Shown piece after piece: positions 46,275 through 56,443 of a stretch of DNA of 64,000 bases. The first letter of the stretch is position 1. Every line of letters starts with the position of its first letter. The notes under the pieces were generated by a model. That model searched no databases and was not told where the DNA came from. It worked only from the letters and a program-made list of their open reading frames with translations. A program made the position numbers and the translations under genes. Origin of the DNA: Progne subis subis (Eukaryota > Chordata > Aves > Passeriformes > Hirundinidae); assembly GCA_022316685.1 (NCBI GenBank), contig JAKJHU010001349.1, positions 1 through 64,000 of the forward strand, read 5' to 3'.

Positions 46275-47525
46275 ATGGCACGTGTCGGAGCCGTGAGCGA
46301 CGTCAGCGTCCTGCTGGCTGCACTTGCCCTGCTGCTGGCCACGGTGGCTGTCCGCTGGGTCATTGGCCACCGGCACGGCAGGGCCGGCAGGCCGGGACTC
46401 GGAGGCCAGCGCAAGCAGCTCGGGGGCCGGGCCAGGGGCCCAGGCAGGAGCCCAGGAGCCCCTGTGGCTGCCAGGGCCTCCGGGCCTGGCGCAAGCCCTC
46501 TGGAAGCGTCCCGATGCTCCCGCCACTTGCCCCAAGGGACCCGGCAGCTGCGGCCCCTGCCTCAGCGTGGCCAAGGAGCTGCAGGGGCTGATGCTGCTGC
46601 TCCGGTCTCACCGTGGGACATGGGCTCCCCTTCATCCTGCCATGTGGCGGGCGCTGTGGGCGCACCTGCAGCAGCTGGGCAAGCGAGGCCACCTGCCCTG
46701 CTGTGCCTCAGTCCCGCTGCTCCGGGCGCTTCCGTGCCTCTGGCAGGCTCCTCCCAGCCAGAGGGGCCATTCCTGGCACAGCCTCCAGCCCTTCCAGGAG
46801 ATTGTGTTGGACACCAAGCCATCCCTGGGAGAAGCTCGGCCGGCCCAGATCCAGCCTTCCGGGAGCTTCCACCGCCTCTGACGGCCTCCAACCCTGCAAG
46901 TCCCTCCCTGCTCTCAAGCCACCTCCCTCCCTCGCAGAACCTCCCCAGCGCCGAGACGCCGCCTCCCTCCCAGCAGCTTGCCACAGCCTCCATCCCTGCT
47001 GAGAGCCCCCAGCCCTTCAAGGATCCTGCGCCTGCCAAGACCCTGTCCCTGGCGCCCAGTTCCTGCCTCCCTCCCACACATTCCCTCCTGGAGGCCTCCA
47101 GCCCTCCAGGCCTCTCAGGAAAGCCTCCGTGCCTGCGCACCCTCAGCAAGTGCTGGACACCTCCTCCTGCTCCCTTCCACATCAACAGCATCCCGTGCAC
47201 ATGGAGAGCCCCGGCGTGTGCCAGGGCACTGACACGGCCAGGGAAAGCTGGGAAGCACAAACAGGAGCCCAGCTGGAGAAAGAGAGGCATTCCCAGGAGC
47301 AGGTGGCTGAGCCACAAACATCCTGCAGCCCCCAGTGTCCAGCGCAGGGCTCTCAGGATGCTGTGGCTGACTCAGGCAGCAACAGCCCAGCTTGGGTGGC
47401 ACAGACGGCGCCCACGAGACCATGGCGCTTGCGTGGTCTCCAGGAGGCTGCCCCGAGACGGTCCCTGCAGCCCAGGCAGGTGGTCACAGGCCTCGGAGGG
47501 CCCTTCCACCCTAGGTGTTAAATAA
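46275..47525 (+). CDS. Intronless gene candidate: N-terminal TM segment and Pro/Ser-rich body
   Basis: I choose ATG 46275 over earlier in-frame ATGs (46167) because the TATA box at 46233 puts transcription start near 46265. The frame has 416 codons and ends at a TAA inside the AATAAA at 47521. Residues ~8-30 (VSVLLAALALLLATVAVRWV) form a membrane anchor followed by a basic stretch. The body is Ala/Pro/Ser-rich with repeated LPPSQ, PPPSQQ and SSPPG phrases. Two other frames look protein-like: one at 46324-46881 with CGPCLSVAKELQGLMLLLRS, and one at 47129-47521 that is more balanced in charge. The gene may therefore be frameshifted. One TM helix, a short Cys/Leu block and a Pro/Ser-rich body recall SPATA31-type testis proteins, but this is only a weak resemblance. 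Confidence 0.45.
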   Translation: MARVGAVSDVSVLLAALALLLATVAVRWVIGHRHGRAGRPGLGGQRKQLGGRARGPGRSPGAPVAARASGPGASPLEASRCSRHLPQGTRQLRPLPQRGQGAAGADAAAPVSPWDMGSPSSCHVAGAVGAPAAAGQARPPALLCLSPAAPGASVPLAGSSQPEGPFLAQPPALPGDCVGHQAIPGRSSAGPDPAFRELPPPLTASNPASPSLLSSHLPPSQNLPSAETPPPSQQLATASIPAESPQPFKDPAPAKTLSLAPSSCLPPTHSLLEASSPPGLSGKPPCLRTLSKCWTPPPAPFHINSIPCTWRAPACARALTRPGKAGKHKQEPSWRKRGIPRSRWLSHKHPAAPSVQRRALRMLWLTQAATAQLGWHRRRPRDHGACVVSRRLPRDGPCSPGRWSQASEGPSTLGVK

Positions 47526-47526
47526 A
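47521..47526 (+). terminator. Polyadenylation signal overlapping the stop codon
   Basis: AATAAA at 47521-47526 contains the TAA stop of the upstream frame (47523-47525), so the 3' UTR would be only a few tens of bases. Confidence 0.6.
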
Positions 47527-47857
47527 TTAGCCTTTCCCCCAAAGAGCTGTGGCAGTGTTCCTGCTGGGAGAGGGCTCTTTTCTTCCCAGGAACTGGCTCA
47601 GGGCTGGGCTTGCCTACGGGCTGGGGATGCTGGGCCATTCCCAACGACTCGCTTTAAACTCCTGTTTGTCCTCTGAGGCTGAGCAAGTATCACGTGCAAC
47701 CCTCACCTGTGTTGTTGTCCTTTCCACTGGCATCCTTCTGAGAGAGATGCCTGCGGGGCTGTCCCATATACCAGTGCTTGGAGGCTTGGTAGGGACACAG
47801 TTACCGCCCCACTCTGCTTGTCCAAACGCTCTGCTGCCCATCCTTGTAGGAGCAGGT

Positions 47858-48751
47858 GTTAGAGTGTGTTCATATGGTTGATACTGTGTTTCCTTTTGAT
47901 CTTGGTGTTTGTGATGTTTTCTTCCCTGTTCCCCTTGGAAAGTGGAGCACCTTGTTTGTCCCGGCTTCGTTGCGCTCATCCCCCAGGCTGGAATAGAACC
48001 CAACTCTGTTCCACTCCCACCTTCTCCCTGATCGGGGAGTGGCTTGTCCCTGCCTCTAGGCCCTTCCCCGCTCTGGGAAAAAGCCCTGCGACTGCCGGCA
48101 GCTCTGTCTCTCTGGCACCGGCGGGGACGGGGAAGGAGCTAAGGAAGAGCTGCGGCCGGCAGGGCAGGAGCCCAGAATCAAGCCATGATATGCCCCAGGA
48201 CAGAGGGCAAGCGCGGTGCCTTTTGCCATCGACGGTCATCTGGGTCTCTCAAAAGAACCAGCACAAGCAGGGATGGGGCAAGCATGTGCAACTGTGACTT
48301 TGCACCTGGCCAGGGCAGCCCCGCTGCAAGAGCAGCCTCTCCAGCGCTTCACAGCAGCCTGGTGCCTGGCAGCAGTTGATGGGGAGGAAATGACTTGGGT
48401 GGCCACAGGGCCCAGCCTGTGTGGCCGTGGCCGTGCCTGCGCCATGCTGCAGCCAGGGGCTGCCTGGTGCTGGCTGTGGATTGCCCAAGAGTGAGGCCAT
48501 GGCTGCTCCCTGCAGTCCCATCCCTGCCCGATTTCCCCTTTGCCCAGGGAGGCTCAAGGGCAGGCAAGCACAGGCTCAGGAGCTGATGCTGCCCACTGCA
48601 GAGTGTCCTCTGGCTCACCTGGAGGCAGCCAGTGGCAGCTCTGGGGCTCGTGCAGGGGTGCTGGGGCTGTGACCCCCCACTGCCACCAAAGGCTACGGCG
48701 GCTGCCTTGCCGGCACGGTGGGCTGTGGAGCACACTTTGGGGAGCAGAGGT
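47858..48751. repeat. Direct repeat R, copy 2, interrupted by ERV-B
   Basis: It matches 43916-44822, with the same order and a few substitutions and indels. It ends at GGGGAGCAGAGGT where the ERV-B LTR starts. The uninterrupted copy shows the pre-insertion sequence GGGGAGCAGAGGGGACAC. Upstream text CTTGTAGGAGCAGG is replaced at copy 1 by the ERV-E LTR end. Confidence 0.9.
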
Positions 48752-49400
48752 TGTTGGAGTCCAGGCCATTATTTTGTTTGCCCTGGAGGGGTCAGAGACC
48801 TGGGCAGGGGGCTCTGAGACCCCAGCCCAGAGCTCAGAGCAACACTGGCTTTGATCTCAGTCCATGGGAAAAAACTTCCTAAACTGAGAGAGGGTTTTGC
48901 AGGCCACGGGAGTGTGAAAAATAGTAGTTTAGTTTATCACAGAGTGAAAAAATAGTAATTTTAGGTTCATAGCATTGGAGTGAATGGGGACAAGATGGAG
49001 AATCTGGGGCGTTGTCTCCTTCTTCTTCCTTCTCCTTCCCTCACTCCATTTCTGCTATGACGTTGGCACAAAGTAGTTTGTGAGGATTGGGTCAGTGTAT
49101 AGATGACCTTTTTAGTAATAGTGATAGACATTAGTAAGAAATAGTAAATAACGAACACGTAGTAATTAGTATAAAAGATTAAGGACTGCCCAGCTCGGGG
49201 GGAGACGTGAGAAGTCCATGCAGCTGCAAACATCATGTTAGACTGTGAGAAATTTGTAAGATAAGAAACAATAAATGAAAAATGCAACCTTGAAAAATCT
49301 ACACCTGAAAACTCCGTCTCTTCCTTCGGCTTGGCTCGGAGCTGTGCAGGGAGGGAAAAAGACCCTGAAACCACCTGAATGTTGGGGAAGCCCCCCGACA
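48752..49400 (+). mobile_element. ERV-B 5' LTR
   Basis: TGTTGGAGTCCAGGCC to CCCCCCGACA, 649 bp. TATAAAAG is at ~49171 and AATAAA at ~49269. It is clearly related to but diverged from the ERV-A LTRs. No 3' LTR is in the window because ERV-C interrupts this provirus. Confidence 0.9.
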
Positions 49401-49402
49401 TC

Positions 49403-49510
49403 TGGCGTCCCTGGGTGGGCGAAAGAAACACCTGGCTTCTCTGAGTGAGTGGGCAGAAACATCTAATGTCCCTGGCCGGACAACATATGGCATCCCTGAC
49501 TCACACTCCT
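49403..49510 (+). other. ERV-B primer-binding site and PBS-like array
   Basis: TGGCGTCCCTGGGTGGGC at 49403-49420 follows the LTR by two bases and is a perfect 18-base complement of the tRNA-Asn (GTT) 3' end with CCA, from my knowledge of that tRNA. Three more degenerate units follow: TGGCTTCTCTGAGTGAG, TAATGTCCCTGGCCGG and TGGCATCCCTGACTCA, spaced by AGAAACA-type links. Confidence 0.8.
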
Positions 49511-49796
49511 GAAAAGGAGCACCGAAAAAGGGTCACAAAACCTCTGCAGAAAGATCAAAAGCTCCCAGAACATCAAACTGCCAGGCCGACATCTCCGGAG
49601 AAGAAAAACACCTGTTTGGCCAAAAGAAGAACACCTCGTTCCACTTTGTCCCAGACGACGGCTTTCCAGGGCCCGGGAACCCGTCATCCTGAGATCTGCT
49701 GAACAGATATTGGGACATCTCTGAGACAAATTAGACCAGAGCTGCAGCAAACCTTTAGATTGGTAAGAGCAGTGAGATTCAGAATACACCACACCC

Positions 49797-50360
49797 ATGG
49801 GAGGGACAACATCACAAGAGAGAATTATTATATTGGAACAGTTAAAAGAAATAATATCAAAATACAATATAGCGCTGAAAGATAAGGAGCTCCAAGCCCT
49901 AATGTTATGGGTCAAATGTAACTATTCACAATGTGAGACCCAGTCTCTTTTTGAGCCAGGGTTTTGGCAGGAAGTGAACAGAAAACTTTATGATAATGCC
50001 ACAAGAAAAGATAAAATTGCCGCAAAACTTTTGTCAGCTGAGAGAATTATGTTAGAAGTTATAACAGAATATAGCAGGGAAGTGTCCTGAGTTAGACACC
50101 TGCCAAGCAAGCAAAGGGAGGTTAGCACAGAGCCAGAAGAGATAGCCATGCTAACTCCAGGATTGACACATCCCCCAGGGGAAAGAGAAGGGGGAGGGGA
50201 AAGAACAAAACTATCTCAAGGTCCAACAGAAATCTCATCAAAAGCCCCAAGATTGATTCCAGGAGAAATGAAGCTTCTGATCCATCCAACAGAGCAGGAA
50301 GATTTAGACATGCTTTTCTTTGAAGCAATCCAAGAACAAACCCCACATTCGCACACGGAG
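49797..50360 (+). pseudogene. gag: ERV-B gag: matrix
   Basis: It begins at ATG 49797 with MGGTTSQ, a myristoylation-type start, and a helical matrix domain (LKEIISKYNIALKDKELQAL, WQEVNRKLYDNATRK) like betaretroviral MA. A TGA at 50088-50090 breaks it; the same frame continues (LLIHPTEQEDLDMLFFEAIQ) to a G-run near 50360 where it shifts. The plus-strand sequence before it (49511-49796) is untranslated leader. Confidence 0.85.
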
Positions 50361-51572
50361 GGGGGGGGGAAGAACTCCACCTAGAAGTCCCTTCACCCCT
50401 CCAGAGTCGCCGCAGCGACAAACCCCTCCTTCGCCATTGCTCCTTTCCCTTCCCGTAGGAAAACCGGGTGTAGATGGAGAGGACGGGGGGGCGAAAGAGC
50501 AGGGGCGAGCACCATCAGAACCGCAGGGGGGGGGGAAGATGAGCGGGGGAGTGAGACTGCGAGGGGGGGCGAAGCCGCGCGGGGAGCCGAGGCAGCAGGA
50601 CGCGACGGGACGCGATTACAAGGCACGTTGGGAAACAGAGGCGCAGATCGCCGGGAACCGTTTGTGGGGGATGGAGCTGTGGCAGGGGAGAGCTCAAAAA
50701 CAGGCCGAATACTACAAACCCCAGAAATCCTTGCGGCCGGTCCAGGTGCAGGCGCGACAGGGGCAGGGCAAAGCCCGAGGCGCGTTCCTCTTCGGGGGGG
50801 GGCTGATTCCGATGACAAAAGAGACGGGGCGGACCTTGAACGTGAGATAGGGCGGGGTATCCCGCCGGAGACCGCCGGGCCGAGATGGGCAGGGGCGGGG
50901 CCAGCGGAGACAGAGCGGGCAGGGACGGGGCGTGGCCGAGGCGGGGAGAGTCTCGAGGGTACCACCCCCAGGCAGCAGGGGCTGCGGGGCCCGATCACGT
51001 CCACGGGCAGCTATGAACCTGAACCGCCTGCGTGCGGTGATCCAGGGACAGCTGCCGAAGTATTGCAGATGGGCGCGCGTCCGAAAATACCTCAGATTTT
51101 ACAGGCTTTTCCAGAATTTAAAAGATACTTCAGAACTCCAAGCCCGCAGAGAACAGCTGTCAGTGTGCCGACGTCACCGAGGGGCGGGGCAGAGAGGCAG
51201 CGAGCGCGGAGATCATCAGTCGCATCAACCAAAGCATCGGTTTGGGAGGATACGCCCACGCTGCATCGTTTTTTTCCAGTTTCATATAAAAAATCAACCT
51301 CTTCAGAACAGCGATTCAAACAGAAGCCGAGAGAACCTTTGCCAATGGTAAGGGATGATGATGTGGTTGATGAAGACCAGGAGATGTCAATCATAAATAA
51401 AGATATAATCAGAATCACAGCATCAGAGGGGATTCCTGCCACAAGAGTAAAGGCACTTGAGTTCGCACAGCAAGCTTCATCATTTTTGTTATCTGAAGAC
51501 TTTATGAACAAGTTTTTTCGCAAGTTCACTGAAACAGCATTTCGCCACAATCCCACATCTTCTTTCTCTTGA
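50320..51572 (+). pseudogene. gag: ERV-B gag: Gly/Arg/Pro-rich linker
   Basis: Two overlapping frames (50320-50850 and 50628-51572), so at least one frameshift. The linker is extremely rich in Gly, Arg and Pro and then becomes ordinary near SYEPEPPACGDPGTAAEVLQ, a part shared with ERV-A (QMGARPKIPQILQ). The second frame ends at a TGA (51570-51572) and then continues in frame into EKFEDVQQTL. G-runs and CpG-rich sequence probably explain the shifts. Confidence 0.75.
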
Positions 51573-51639
51573 AGTTTTTTCTCAGAGACAAATGCTTCAG
51601 AAAAATTTGAGGATGTTCAGCAAACCCTGATTCCTCTCC

Positions 51640-52080
51640 AAAGGGAAAGAAAAAGAGAGAGAGAGAGAGAGAGGGAAAAAGAAAAAAAGAAACAGAAGGA
51701 GAAAAAAAGAGAGAAAGAGAAAGAGAAAGAGAAAGAAAGAGAAAAAGAGAGTGAGAAAGAAGGGGAGAAAGAAAAGGAGAAAAAAAGAGAGAAGGAGAGA
51801 GAGAAAGAGAAGGAGAGAGAGAAAGAGAAAGAGAAAGAGAAAGAGAAAGAGAAAGAGAAAGAGAAAGAGAAAGAGAAAGAGAAAGAGAAAGAGAAAGAGA
51901 AAGAGAAAGAGAAAGAGAAAGAGAAAGAGAAAGAGAAAGAGAAAGAGAAAGAGAAAGAGAAAGAGAAAGAGAAAGAGAAAGAGAAAGAGAAAGAGAAAGA
52001 GAAAGAGAAAGAGAAAGAGAAAGAGAAAGAAAGGGAGAAGGAAAAAGAAAGAGAAAGGGAAACAGAGAAAGAAACAAAAC
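51640..52080 (+). repeat. GAGAAA hexamer expansion inside gag, coding for (Glu-Lys)n
   Basis: About 35 perfect GAGAAA hexamers (~51820-52030) are flanked by ~250 bases of interrupted GAGA/AAAG repeat. In the gag frame fixed by EKFEDVQQTLIPLQRE upstream and KPKFRPTDWTDIKK downstream it encodes alternating Glu and Lys with a few Arg and Gly. ERV-A has only REKEKE at this place. Since the unit is six bases, length changes keep frame and periodicity. Confidence 0.85.
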
Positions 52081-52088
52081 CCAATAAA

Positions 52089-53345
52089 GTGAAGCCTGCA
52101 AAACAAGTAAGTTCAAGGAAAGATGAAGCAGCAAAAGAGACAATTTTAGAGGCAGACACTGCACAGGCTTCTGCCAAGCCAAAATTCCGTCCAACAGACT
52201 GGACAGACATAAAGAAATATGCATTGAAAGGGGATACACTTTCAATGGGTCCAAAGGGCATGGCTATACCAGTGACATATGATGCACAGGATGCAAACCC
52301 AAGATAGGAGAGGTTAGATCGTGAAGTCATCAAAGATCTGATGAAAGCCGTTCGTGACAATGGATTGGGGTCTCCATATTTCAAACAACTTTTAAAAAGG
52401 ACATTTAAAATATATGATTTAATACCATATGACCTCCGATCCCTTGCTTCGATGATCCTGAGTGATGCACAATTCATCGTTTAGGAAGCAAAATGGAGAA
52501 AAAATTTAAATGATTACAGAATTAAATACCAAAGAGGAGCAAATGCGAGTTTCACATTAGCACAATTGGCTGGTGATCCACCGCTTGACAGTGCAGCTCG
52601 TCAAGCCAGGTTTCTCCCTCGAGATGTCTTGACAGACATCAAGGATGCAGCCAAAAAGGCAATAGTGCAAGTTTCACCAACAAAAGTCACAGAAAGTATT
52701 TTTACAGAAGTGAGACAAAGTCCTTCAGAACCCTTCAGTGCATTCATCGATCGTCTCACACAGGCAGTGGACAGGCAAGTCACAGATGAAGCAGTGAAGT
52801 CACATTTGATTTGGTGTCTTGCATTTGCAAATGCCAACCCAGAATGCAAGCGCGTCATCACTGCAATGCCAGGCCAACCCACCATGGCAGAAATTCTAGA
52901 GGCATGCAGCAAGGTGGGGACACCACAGCACGTTGCAGCAATTTTAGAAGATCAAGTGGAAAAAGCTGTCAAAGACGCATTTGCAAATTTTCAACAAAGA
53001 CAGTGTTACAAGTGTGGAAGATCAAGGCATTTCAAAAAGGATTGTCCACAAATTACCAACAATGCAAATTCAACAGATCATTGTCCGACATGCGGGAGAA
53101 GGAATTATCGCCCTGCAAAAAACAATGCGAGTGGAAAAACTCAGTCAGGAAACTCCAGAAAGAGCGCGAATCGTCAACGCGCGACGACACAAGTGCTGGC
53201 GATGACTCAAGAGCAGGTTTCGCAAGGGGGACAATCATTGGGGAACAACAATCCAGCGCCCTCAGCAGGACAATTTGTAGGATCCCCAGTGATCCAGAGT
53301 TACTCCCACCAGGGGCGCAATGTGACTTGGCAACTTCCAAAGTGA
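52089..53345 (+). pseudogene. gag: ERV-B gag: capsid and nucleocapsid
   Basis: Capsid runs from ~52170 (DWTDIKKYALKGDTLSM). Stops at 52303-52305 and near 52483 break it. From 52566 the frame is open for 259 codons: capsid C-terminal half with the major homology region (EVRQSPSEPFSAFIDRLTQA), then the CCHC knuckle CYKCGRSRHFKKDC. A second, imperfect CPTCGRRNY knuckle follows without its His and last Cys. The frame ends at 53345 (LPK), and the protease frame is -1 relative to it, as in betaretroviruses. Confidence 0.85.
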
Positions 53346-54001
53346 TATGTTTTTTGGATGACAATTATGCAGTGATACCCACTGGTGTCACTGGATCCTC
53401 GTAGAAGAGACAGGACTTTCTAATTATAGGTAAGGACAGAAGCAGTGTTTTAGGACTTGTTATTTACCCTTCTGTCATTTCAGCAGATCGCAATGACGAG
53501 TTGACAGTTTTAGCGAAGCCTCATCAGCCACCATTGATCATTCCTCCGAGCACCTCGATTGCCAGGGCAATTGCATTGCCACCTCATGCAGCAGAACAAG
53601 TCTTGCCAGTGCTCCGGGAACAAGATCCTCCTTCAGGTGAGCACATGGAGGTTCATGCCTCCTGGGTGAAACACATAGGCCGAGACAGACCAATTCTCGT
53701 CTGTGAATTGACCCAGGGTGACAAGACAATCGCAGTCAAAGGGATGCTCGACACAGGGGCAGATGTCACGGTAATTTCATATCTTTTTTGGCCCAAAAAT
53801 TGGAACTTAATTGCTCCCTTGAGTCCTCTTTCAGGCATAGGGGGGAACACCTTATGTCTGCAGAGTGAAGATGCGGTTGTTGTCTCGGGGCCAGGAGGTA
53901 AGACTGCAATCATTCGCCCATTTGTTGTGCAAAGACCCATCACAGTGTGGGGAAGGGACATTTTAGTACAATGGGGCGTGAGGTTGGAAGTGGATTTTTA
54001 G
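53346..54001 (+). pseudogene. pro: ERV-B pro: dUTPase-like part and protease
   Basis: The frame is -1 to gag and already open before 53340. The first part has a dUTPase-like order: KDRSSVLGL (like motif 2) then YPSVISADRNDELTVLAKP and PPSTSIARAIALP, but the Asp and Tyr of motif 3 are absent, so no activity is expected. A TAG lies at 53402-53404. The protease follows with MLDTGADVTVIS (active-site DTGA) and ends with ITVWGRDILVQWG. The fold and order dUTPase-protease match betaretroviral Pro. Confidence 0.75.
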
Positions 54002-54061
54002 TGGGGGCCACTGTGGCACTCACCACTTTGAAATTGACCTGGAAAACAGACAATCCTGTCT

Positions 54062-54077
54062 GGGTGGATGGGTGGAT
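54062..54077 (+). repeat. 8-bp tandem duplication that shifts the pol frame
   Basis: GGGTGGAT at 54062-54069 is repeated at 54070-54077. ERV-C has one copy at the same place (WVDQWPL). The extra eight bases put the start of pol out of frame with RT. Confidence 0.85.
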
Positions 54078-55421
54078 CAGTGGCCCCTCGAAAGGAAAAA
54101 ATTGAGTGCTCTCAAAAATTTGGTCAGGGAACAATTGGAAAAGAGACACATTGTACCAACAAACAGTCCCTGGAATTCCCCAGTGTTTGTCATTCGCAAG
54201 AAAGCCTCTGGATCATGGAGATTGCTTCATGATCTCAGAAAAATCAATGAGGTCATTGAGGAAATGGGACCACTTCAGCTGGGGCTTCCATCTCTCTCAA
54301 TGATTCCGAGAGATTGGCCGCTTGTGATCATTGATCTCAAAGACTGTTTTTTCAACATTCCACTTCATCCAGATGATGTTCCTCGATTTGCCTTTTCCAT
54401 CCCAAGTGTCAACAGGGAGGAGCCTCTGCAGAGATACCATTGGGTTGTTCTTCCTCAAGGACTCCGGAACTCGCCGACCATCTGCCAATGGTTTGTTGCA
54501 CGGGCACTGTCTCCAGCTCGAGAGAAACATCCAGGAACAAAAATCATTCATTATATGGATGATCTGCTCATTGCAGCACCGACACAACAGGAATTGCAGA
54601 GAGCTCGTGACTGTGTGATCACAGAGGTGCAACATGCAGGTTTGGAAATTTCAACTTCAAAAATTCAGGAAATTGCACCTTGGAAATACTTAGGATGGAA
54701 AATCACTGAACAAACAGTGAAACCACAGAAAATAGAAATTAAAACAGAAGTTAACAACTTACAGGATTTGCAACAACTTTTGGGGGAAATCAACTGGATG
54801 AGATCCATCTTAGGGATCACAAATGATGAACTTGCGCCGTTGTTCAATCTCTTGAACGGGGACAGTAACATCAAATCTCCCAGGAGCCTCACCCCAGAGG
54901 CTCGGGAGGCCCTTGAGAAAATTGCTGGAGCCCTCCAGCAGAGACAGGCACATCACTTTGTAACATCTTTACCTTTTTTTCTTGCAGTGTTGGGGGGAAA
55001 AATACAGTTGTATGGATTGATTTTTCAGTGGGATTCATCACAGAAAGACCCATTGTTGATTTTAGAGTGGATTTTTTTATCTTACAGGTCTCCGAGGACG
55101 ATCCTCTCAAGTCTGGAAATGATAGCTCAGATCATCATCAAAGCTAAGACCAGGCTGCAAACAATAGCAAGCAAAGATTTTACAACAATTTACCTGCCTT
55201 TGAAAAAAGATTATTTTGATTGGGCTTTGCAAAAGTCAGAGGATTTGCAGATTGCATTGTTAGATTACTCAGGTGTTTGTACTATTCATTTCCCAAGTCA
55301 CAGGCTGTTGAAAGCAAAAATAAGTTTCAGAGAAAAACCGAAAATAAGTGAGGTGCCGTTAGATGCAATAACAGTTTTTACCAACGGCTCAGGAAAGACT
55401 CACAAATCAGTAAGTACATAG
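54072..55421 (+). pseudogene. pol: ERV-B pol: reverse transcriptase and start of RNase H
   Basis: 449 open codons. RT has SPWNSPVFVIRKKASGSWRL, VIIDLKDCFFNIPL, VLPQGLRNSPTICQ and the catalytic IHYMDDLLIA, followed by GLEISTSKIQ and the thumb (DLQQLLGEINWMRSILG). This is betaretrovirus-type RT. RNase H starts VFTNGSGKTHKS, where the first catalytic Asp (Asp in ERV-C, IFTDGSG) is Asn, and stops at a TAG ending 55421. The shift at 54062 separates it from the frame start. Confidence 0.95.
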
Positions 55422-55913
55422 CAAAATGACATCACGGGGGAGTGGAAATCAGATATAAGAATAGTACAAGGGTCACCACAAATAGTGGAATTAGCAGCAG
55501 TGGTCAGAACTTTTGAGCTGTTCCAGCAACCTTTTAACTTGATCACAGACGCAGCTTACGTAGCTAATGTGGTCAAGAGGCTTGAGGGTTCACTTTTGAG
55601 AGAAGTTGACAATGAAAATTTGTATTCATATTTGCTATGCATGAGGATATTGTTGCAAAACAGAAAACATAAATACTTTGTCTCTCACATCAGAGCACAT
55701 TCATCCCTTCCAGGTTTTTTAGCAGAAAGCAATGCACACGCAGACAAATTGACCATGCCAATTTCAAGGACTTTACCGAACATTTTTGAACAGGCAAAAT
55801 TGAGTCATGCATTCTTTCATCAGAATGCTCAAGCACTAATGGAAGGCTTTTACATTTCCAAAAGTCAGGCAAAAGAAATCATTAGTGCTTGCCCAGATTG
55901 CCAGCTTGTGCAG
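55422..55913 (+). pseudogene. pol: ERV-B pol: RNase H end and integrase zinc domain, cut by ERV-C
   Basis: The same frame continues after the stop: IVELAAVVRTFELF, LITDAAYVANVV and HADKL give the remaining RNase H motifs, then HAFFH and CPDC give the integrase zinc domain. The sequence stops matching ERV-A at GTGCAG (55908-55913), exactly where the ERV-C LTR end begins. The DDE core, env and 3' LTR should lie past ERV-C, outside the window. Confidence 0.9.
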
Positions 55914-56443
55914 TGTCGAAAAATGCCTGTTCCTTCTGCTGTTGAGGACTCCAGGACGGTGTGTATGGGTCTGGACGAGAGATCTCTGAAGTTGGGTTGT
56001 AGCAAGAGCGGTTTATTGTGTAGAGCGTGAGGCTTTGCCCAGAGCTGCTAGGCGCCGCTGCAGCATGGCCTTGGTAAATGGGGGCAGTGAGTGATAAAGA
56101 AATTCCAAGAGCAAGATGCAAAAGAGAAGAGCAAAGGAGGAGAGCACACAGAGACAAGAGAGAAGCAGAAAGAGCGCGGCCCACTCTTGCAGCCCTCTGA
56201 TAAGAGGTCTCGAGGTGGGCTGTAGCAGGCTTGTGCCAATGGGGTTACAGACACTTGCTACTTTAGGGAGAGTTACATGTGTGGGATGAATTACACATTG
56301 GGGGTTGTTTTCTCAGGCATCTAGTAGCTAGGACATTTTAAACATCAAAACTTACTTTCAATTCTATCTCAGTTACAGGTTTCACATTCTCAGAGTCCAA
56401 GCAATCATATTTATAGGGCTTTCTGGCTTCATCCTTCCCAACA
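55914..56443 (-). mobile_element. ERV-C 3' LTR
   Basis: On the minus strand it starts TGTTGGGAAGGATG after the polypurine run GGGGGAGA and ends TTTTTCGACA at 55914, 530 bp. AATAAA is at 56012-56017. Only the first bases resemble the ERV-A/B LTR, although the interiors are related. The env frame runs ~105 bases into it. Six bases of ERV-B (GTGCAG) abut its end and should be duplicated at the far side of ERV-C. Confidence 0.85.

Noticed and set aside
46562..47317. 251-codon minus-strand frame opposite the TATA gene
   Set aside because: GC-rich mirror of the plus-strand Pro/Ser-rich frame; no promoter, ATG context or polyadenylation signal on that strand.
43916..48751. Repeat R as a pair of LTRs around an unknown element
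   Set aside because: R starts TG but does not end CA, has no PBS or polypurine tract beside it, and the interior has no retroviral coding; a tandem duplication unit fits better.
51526..52477. Long minus-strand Ser/Leu/Phe-repeat open frames and plus-strand Arg-Lys frame
   Set aside because: They are other-frame readings of the GAGAAA repeat. Only the Glu-Lys frame is in phase with gag on both sides.
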